Part shown: positions 29,972 to 32,884 of the stretch, piece after piece
Layout of the letters: the number at the start of each line of letters is the position of its first letter
Numbering within the stretch: position 1 is the first letter of the stretch
Source: Pseudocoprococcus catus
GTDB lineage: Bacteria > Bacillota > Clostridia > Lachnospirales > Lachnospiraceae
NCBI RefSeq assembly: GCF_902381825.1
Contig: NZ_LR698973.1
Span: 3,169,571 to 3,202,454, forward strand
Length of the DNA: 32,884 nt
Direction of reading: 5' to 3'
Made by a program: the position numbers and the translations under genes
The notes under the pieces: generated by a model
What the model was told of the DNA's origin: nothing
The model's database searches: none
The model's input: the letters and a program-made list of their open reading frames with translations, nothing else

Positions 29972-30841
29972 ATGTACTTTGAATTAAAGGAAAATAAACC
30001 GCATGGTACAAAGGATGATCCGTTTAGTACATATCATATAAAAAATGAGGGACGATCATTTCAGATACCGGTACATTGGCATGATGAACTGGAAATTATA
30101 TATGTAAAAAGTGGGTTTTTGACTGTAAGTATATCAGGAGAAAATTATATTGGAACCCCCGGGGATGCTTTTGTAGTGTCGCCGGGCAATCTGCATTTCA
30201 TGGGTTCACAGGCTGGAGAAGTGGATTATTTTACTTTCCTTTTTCCACTTGAATATATCTCTTTTTGCACAGATGACATGTTAGATGATAAATTGCTTAC
30301 TCCATTAAAAAATGGTCATTTGATGATAAGACCAAGGATCAAGGATGCAGCAAAAGAGTTGTGTGAGCAGTTGGCCGAAATATATATGGCAAAAAATGAT
30401 GAAAAGAAGTTGGAAATAGCTGTTCAGATAAAGACAAAAATAATTCTTTTACAATTTATTCTTCACATGTGGGAGAATGGATTTATAATCGAAAATGATA
30501 AAAGTGGAAGAAATACTGTAGAAAAAGAGATGATTTCATACATACAGCAGAGTTTTACAGGGGAGATATCATTAAAGAAATTTGGGGAACAGTTCCATCT
30601 TTCTGAAAAATATGTATCGCAATATTTTAAAGAACATTTTCATATTACGCTTTCAAAATATGTTACATATTTGCGGTTGGAGCATGCAAAACAGTTGTTA
30701 CAAAATTCGGACATTCCAGTTACAGAGGTTGCAATGCTCAGTGGCTATCAGAATGTAAGTTATTTTATCAGAAGCTTCAAAAAAACATACGGAGTGTCTC
30801 CGTTAAAATATAGAAAAAATGAGCCGAGTACATGGATTTAG
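29972..30841 (+). CDS. AraC-family transcriptional regulator
   Basis: The 289-residue product has an N-terminal cupin domain (about residues 15-110) with HWHDELEIIYVKSG and a PGDAFVVSPGNLHFM strand. A helical linker leads to two C-terminal helix-turn-helix motifs (about 185-285): ISLKKFGEQFHLSEKYVSQYFKE, and VTEVAMLSGYQNVSYFIRSFKKTYGVSPLKYR. The second matches the AraC signature. AGGAGAG precedes the ATG. It probably responds to a small sugar-like or aromatic ligand and controls the MATE gene or itself. Confidence 0.92.
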   Translation: MYFELKENKPHGTKDDPFSTYHIKNEGRSFQIPVHWHDELEIIYVKSGFLTVSISGENYIGTPGDAFVVSPGNLHFMGSQAGEVDYFTFLFPLEYISFCTDDMLDDKLLTPLKNGHLMIRPRIKDAAKELCEQLAEIYMAKNDEKKLEIAVQIKTKIILLQFILHMWENGFIIENDKSGRNTVEKEMISYIQQSFTGEISLKKFGEQFHLSEKYVSQYFKEHFHITLSKYVTYLRLEHAKQLLQNSDIPVTEVAMLSGYQNVSYFIRSFKKTYGVSPLKYRKNEPSTWI

Positions 30842-30902
30842 CGGAGTGTGAAAGAAACATAAACGATGTTAAAATTATAAATACAACTGTATTGAAAAAT
30901 AA

Positions 30903-31266
30903 GAGGAGTATGGACTTCCGAAGCCGAAATTTCAGGAATTCGATAATATGTTTCGGGTAGAGCTGTTCCGTAGTTCATTTCCGATGACAAATGAAAAAGA
31001 AAACATCGGAGAAACATCGGAGAAGCATCGGAGAAACATCGGAGGTAGCGTGGAGAACAGACCTCAACGATACACAGCAAAAGATTATAAAGTTGCTTTC
31101 AGAAGATCATCAATTATCAGCAGTTAAGTTAGCTGAGAAAATCGGGGTTGCCAGTCGAAATATTGAGAACAATATTAAGAAGTTAAAAGAGTATGGTATT
31201 CTTATAAGACATGGATCTCCAAAGAATGGTTACTGGGAGATTGTAGATAAAGATCTACAGGAGTGA
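30903..31266 (+). pseudogene. C-terminal remnant of an AlbA_2/ATP-binding-type regulator
   Basis: The first part reads EEYGLPKPKFQEFDNMFRV in one frame. The second (from about 31045) reads NDTQQKIIKLLSEDHQLSAV and KLAEKIGVASRNIENNIKKL, a winged helix, in another frame. Both are typical of the end of AlbA_2-domain (Schlafen-like) regulators. Between them are four copies of an 11-base repeat that shifts the frame. The N-terminal ATP-binding domain is absent and a TAA lies in frame at 30900. An ATG at 30991 opens the downstream frame without a clear ribosome binding site. Confidence 0.65.
31004..31043 (+). repeat. Four copies of an 11-base tandem repeat (CATCGGAGAAA)
   Basis: CATCGG begins at 31004, 31015, 31026 and 31037. 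The copies differ at one or two bases. The unit length is not a multiple of 3, so each gain or loss changes the reading frame of the gene remnant around it. Confidence 0.85.
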
Positions 31267-31379
31267 GAAGTAAATTAGTCCAAGATAGCTTAAGATTAGT
31301 CCAAGAGAATATATAAAAATAGATTGACATTTTGTAGTAATCAGTAGTAAACTGCACTTGTGGAAGGAAAGTGATATGT

Positions 31380-31559
31380 TTGGATAGAAAAACACCAAAA
31401 GATGGCAAAGAAGAAAACATACGAGTACGGGTGACTCCAGAACAAAAACAGAGACTTGTTGAGTATGCAGAACGTCATTATCAGAGCATGAGTGGTGTTG
31501 GGTGTCAGGCATTGGATCTTCTGTACGCAAGAGAAGAACAACAAAATAACAAAGAGTGA
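31380..31559 (+). CDS. Small ribbon-helix-helix-like protein
   Basis: A TTG at 31380 lies 8 bases after GGAAGGAAAG and gives 59 residues; a GTG at 31371 overlaps that site. The core reads EENIRVRVTPEQKQRLVEYAERHYQSMSGVGCQALDLLY: a beta strand followed by two helices, the ribbon-helix-helix pattern of CopG/Arc-type DNA binders. It may control its own small operon or a nearby mobile element. A TTGACA lies upstream at 31324-31329. Confidence 0.55.
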   Translation: MDRKTPKDGKEENIRVRVTPEQKQRLVEYAERHYQSMSGVGCQALDLLYAREEQQNNKE

Positions 31560-31615
31560 GATGGAGTTATTTTGGAGTTTATCTTTTCATAGGCTGTACG
31601 GAAAATACAAAAACA

Positions 31616-31627
31616 GAACAAATGTTC
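31616..31627. promoter_or_regulatory. LexA-box-like palindrome GAACAAATGTTC
   Basis: It fits the GAAC-N4-GTTC core of Gram-positive SOS boxes. No intact gene lies directly downstream on either strand, so it may be a relic or chance. Confidence 0.35.
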
Positions 31628-31684
31628 GATAGAAAAATCGCTAATTATATCTTGTGCGTGTTATGAAACGCAGTCCGCAAAGGA

Positions 31685-31713
31685 GTTTGAGTAGTTTGAA
31701 AAGTCGCGGAAAA
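31685..31713. repeat. 29-bp repeat, copy B (first copy 22-50)
   Basis: This copy forms the distal end of the Crp/Fnr-like fragment's frame on the minus strand, where homology to Crp stops. Confidence 0.6.
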
Positions 31714-31870
31714 TAGTTTCCGATCCAAACATATTCAGAGATTTTTTACCCTGTTCGTGTCCAAGAGAAAGGTGGATGATCCCACTTTTTATATAATAGG
31801 CAGCGTTATTAATGACACCGTATTGTGTCAGATAGCTGCCTTTTTTAATTTCTTTTTTCTGTACTGGCAT
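31701..31870 (-). pseudogene. Crp/Fnr-family regulator fragment
   Basis: On the minus strand from an ATG at 31870, the frame reads MPVQKKEIKKGSYLTQYG, then AAYYIKSGIIHLSLGHEQG and FGSETIF. This is part of a cyclic-nucleotide-binding-type domain. The first helices and the rest of the domain, including the DNA-binding helix-turn-helix, are missing. After TIF the sequence turns into the FRDFSNYSNS repeat and then stops. No ribosome binding site is visible. Confidence 0.6.
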
Positions 31871-31893
31871 GTAGTTTATATACAAATCAAGAC

Positions 31894-31974
31894 AAAAAAT
31901 TATTCTATGAGAAGTTTGGATTTCAGAAATTACCAAATGTTAAGTATGGTTATGGAATGGTAATTGAAATGTAA
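31894..31974 (+). pseudogene. GNAT acetyltransferase C-terminal fragment
   Basis: The plus strand reads KKLFYEKFGFQKLPNVKYG and then YGMVIEM and stop. FYEKFGFxxxP...GYGM is the last beta-strand region of many GNAT acetyltransferases. Nothing upstream matches the rest of the family. Confidence 0.6.
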
Positions 31975-32029
31975 AATTCCTGTTTGTCAGAATAAGGAGT
32001 AAATGTACATTCGAAGATAGCACTGTGTG

Positions 32030-32059
32030 TTGACATTTATGAGAAAGTTGAAATATAAT
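32030..32059 (+). promoter_or_regulatory. Promoter upstream of the right-edge sensor gene
   Basis: TTGACA (32030-32035), an 18-base spacer, and TATAAT (32054-32059). The leader to the ATG is about 100 bases. Confidence 0.65.
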
Positions 32060-32166
32060 ATAAAAATGTGATTAACCATGGCACAGTTTCTTAGTTAGAA
32101 CAAGCTCTATATTGTGTCAGATCTGAAAATATGGAACAGTGACAGATAAAAAATAAAGAGGTTTAC

Positions 32167-32884
32167 ATGATGGAAAATGAGCAAGAAAATTGGAAGACCC
32201 ACACCCCACGAAAAATAGATAAGTCCCAAATCAAGAAGGATTCGGTAGGCTTTTTTGCGTTTTTGACGCTTGCTATTATTTTGTTAGCATCCGCATATAC
32301 ATTTATTCTGCAGAAATCATACACTAATATTGCACTTGAGACAGAAATTGAGCGTGACACGGCAAGTGCTGGGGTAATACATAAGCTGGTAAATGAACGA
32401 CTCGGAAAGGAAGAGTTTACCGAAATTCGCAGCAAAGACGACGAGAATAAAAAAATATATCATGATATTTCATCCTATCTAAATGAAATACGAACCCTGA
32501 ATTCGACTAGATATCTATATACGGCCACCAAAAATGAAGAAAATAAACTTATCTATGTTGTAGATGGTCTTGATCCTACAGCAAAAGATGTTCGGCATCC
32601 AGGGGATTATATTGAGGATGAGATGATTCCCTACATTGAAAAAGCACTTTCTGGCCAGATCGTCTATTCTCAGGACATCGTCGATACGACCTGGGGTCCT
32701 ATTTTTACAGCTTGCTATCCCGTAACAGATGAATCAAATGGAACCAGTGAAGTTGTTGGTGCGTTATGTATTGAAATGGATATGCAATCTGTATATGGTC
32801 TTGTCGAGCGGACAAAACGAGTGTCTTTTTTTGTGGGAATAATCGCTGGATGTGTACTGTTAGTATTGTGTATTGGTGGGTTTG
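32167..32884 (+). CDS. Membrane sensor protein, N-terminal part (cut by window edge)
   Basis: From an ATG at 32167 (AGAGG just upstream), the frame stays open for 239 codons to the edge. After a charged start there is a membrane segment (about residues 25-47: GFFAFLTLAIILLASAYTFIL), then an extracytoplasmic domain of about 165 residues. A Cache-type pattern is visible (TRYLYTATKNEENKLIYVVD, GQIVYSQDIVDTTWGPIFTA, VVGALCIEMDM). A second membrane segment begins at about 222 (FFVGIIAGCVLLVLCIGGF). Sensors of this kind often sit in front of GGDEF/EAL or kinase domains, which would be beyond the edge. Its output is therefore unknown. Confidence 0.75.
   Translation, partial: MMENEQENWKTHTPRKIDKSQIKKDSVGFFAFLTLAIILLASAYTFILQKSYTNIALETEIERDTASAGVIHKLVNERLGKEEFTEIRSKDDENKKIYHDISSYLNEIRTLNSTRYLYTATKNEENKLIYVVDGLDPTAKDVRHPGDYIEDEMIPYIEKALSGQIVYSQDIVDTTWGPIFTACYPVTDESNGTSEVVGALCIEMDMQSVYGLVERTKRVSFFVGIIAGCVLLVLCIGGF

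Larger units (their letters stand above)
31560..32166. other. Non-coding stretch with gene remnants and promoter
   Basis: Between the ribbon-helix-helix gene and the right-edge gene lie a GAACAAATGTTC palindrome (31616-31627), the 29-bp repeat copy B (31685-31713), a Crp/Fnr fragment on the minus strand and a GNAT fragment on the plus strand. A good promoter follows at 32030-32059. Nothing here is an intact gene. Confidence 0.6.

Noticed and set aside
30900..31050. CRISPR-like array in the 11-base repeats
   Set aside because: The unit is 11 bases with no spacers, so it is a simple tandem repeat.
31661..31936. Full 91-codon minus-strand frame as an intact Crp-like gene
   Set aside because: Its first 22 codons overlap a GNAT fragment on the other strand and its end departs from the Crp fold, so only the central part is Crp-derived.

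Overview
The window is AT-rich, low-GC Gram-positive DNA. Strong AGGAGG ribosome binding sites, a MobA/MobL-type mobilisable element, a c-di-GMP-I riboswitch, hybrid histidine kinases and many small proteins of families typical of gut Clostridia point to a Lachnospiraceae-like genome. This assignment rests on gene content and style, with no database match. Most of the window is accessory DNA with many gene fragments.

Region 1 (about 1-9610) is a degraded accessory segment of small genes on the + strand. It holds an excisionase-like HTH gene and a broken copy of a similar gene, several small membrane proteins, a lipoprotein, and a group II intron (2594-4466) sitting in the leader of a DUF3592-like gene. 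It also holds a broken ssb gene preceded by a dense run of hairpins, an IS3-family orfA fragment, a frameshifted YhcG/DUF1016 nuclease gene and an SdpI-like gene. Several short sequences recur here, including a palindrome pair, a shared gene-end segment and a TTCAAGTTTG-type motif.

Region 2 (about 9621-19653) looks like one integrative mobilisable element of about 10 kb. In order it has a tyrosine integrase (minus), an XRE repressor (minus), a divergent operator/promoter region, xis, a DUF3847-like gene, and an oriT with a MOBQ-type nic core. Then come a MobA/MobL relaxase whose 3' third overlaps two coiled-coil genes in another frame, a two-component system, and an ABC exporter (ATPase plus permease) as probable cargo. 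A DUF6061-like gene lies last. Matching CCCTTAT/AAGGGAAA repeat pairs and an AATTCAAGTTTG repeat lie at both ends in mirrored order, which supports the boundaries.

Region 3 (about 19700-28460) is a signalling locus. An XRE fragment is followed by a c-di-GMP-I riboswitch with a terminator-like expression platform. Downstream are a 1068-residue PAS hybrid histidine kinase, the 3' remnant of a second hybrid kinase, a membrane diguanylate cyclase, a 25-codon receiver stub, and an EvgS/BvgS-like hybrid kinase with two periplasmic-type solute-binding domains. A c-di-GMP sensor upstream and a c-di-GMP synthase downstream suggest a feedback circuit.

Region 4 (28641-32884) has a MATE efflux pump with an AraC regulator, then a cluster of gene remnants (AlbA_2-type regulator C-terminus with 11-bp tandem repeats, Crp/Fnr fragment, GNAT fragment) and a small ribbon-helix-helix-like gene. 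A membrane sensor protein then runs off the right edge.
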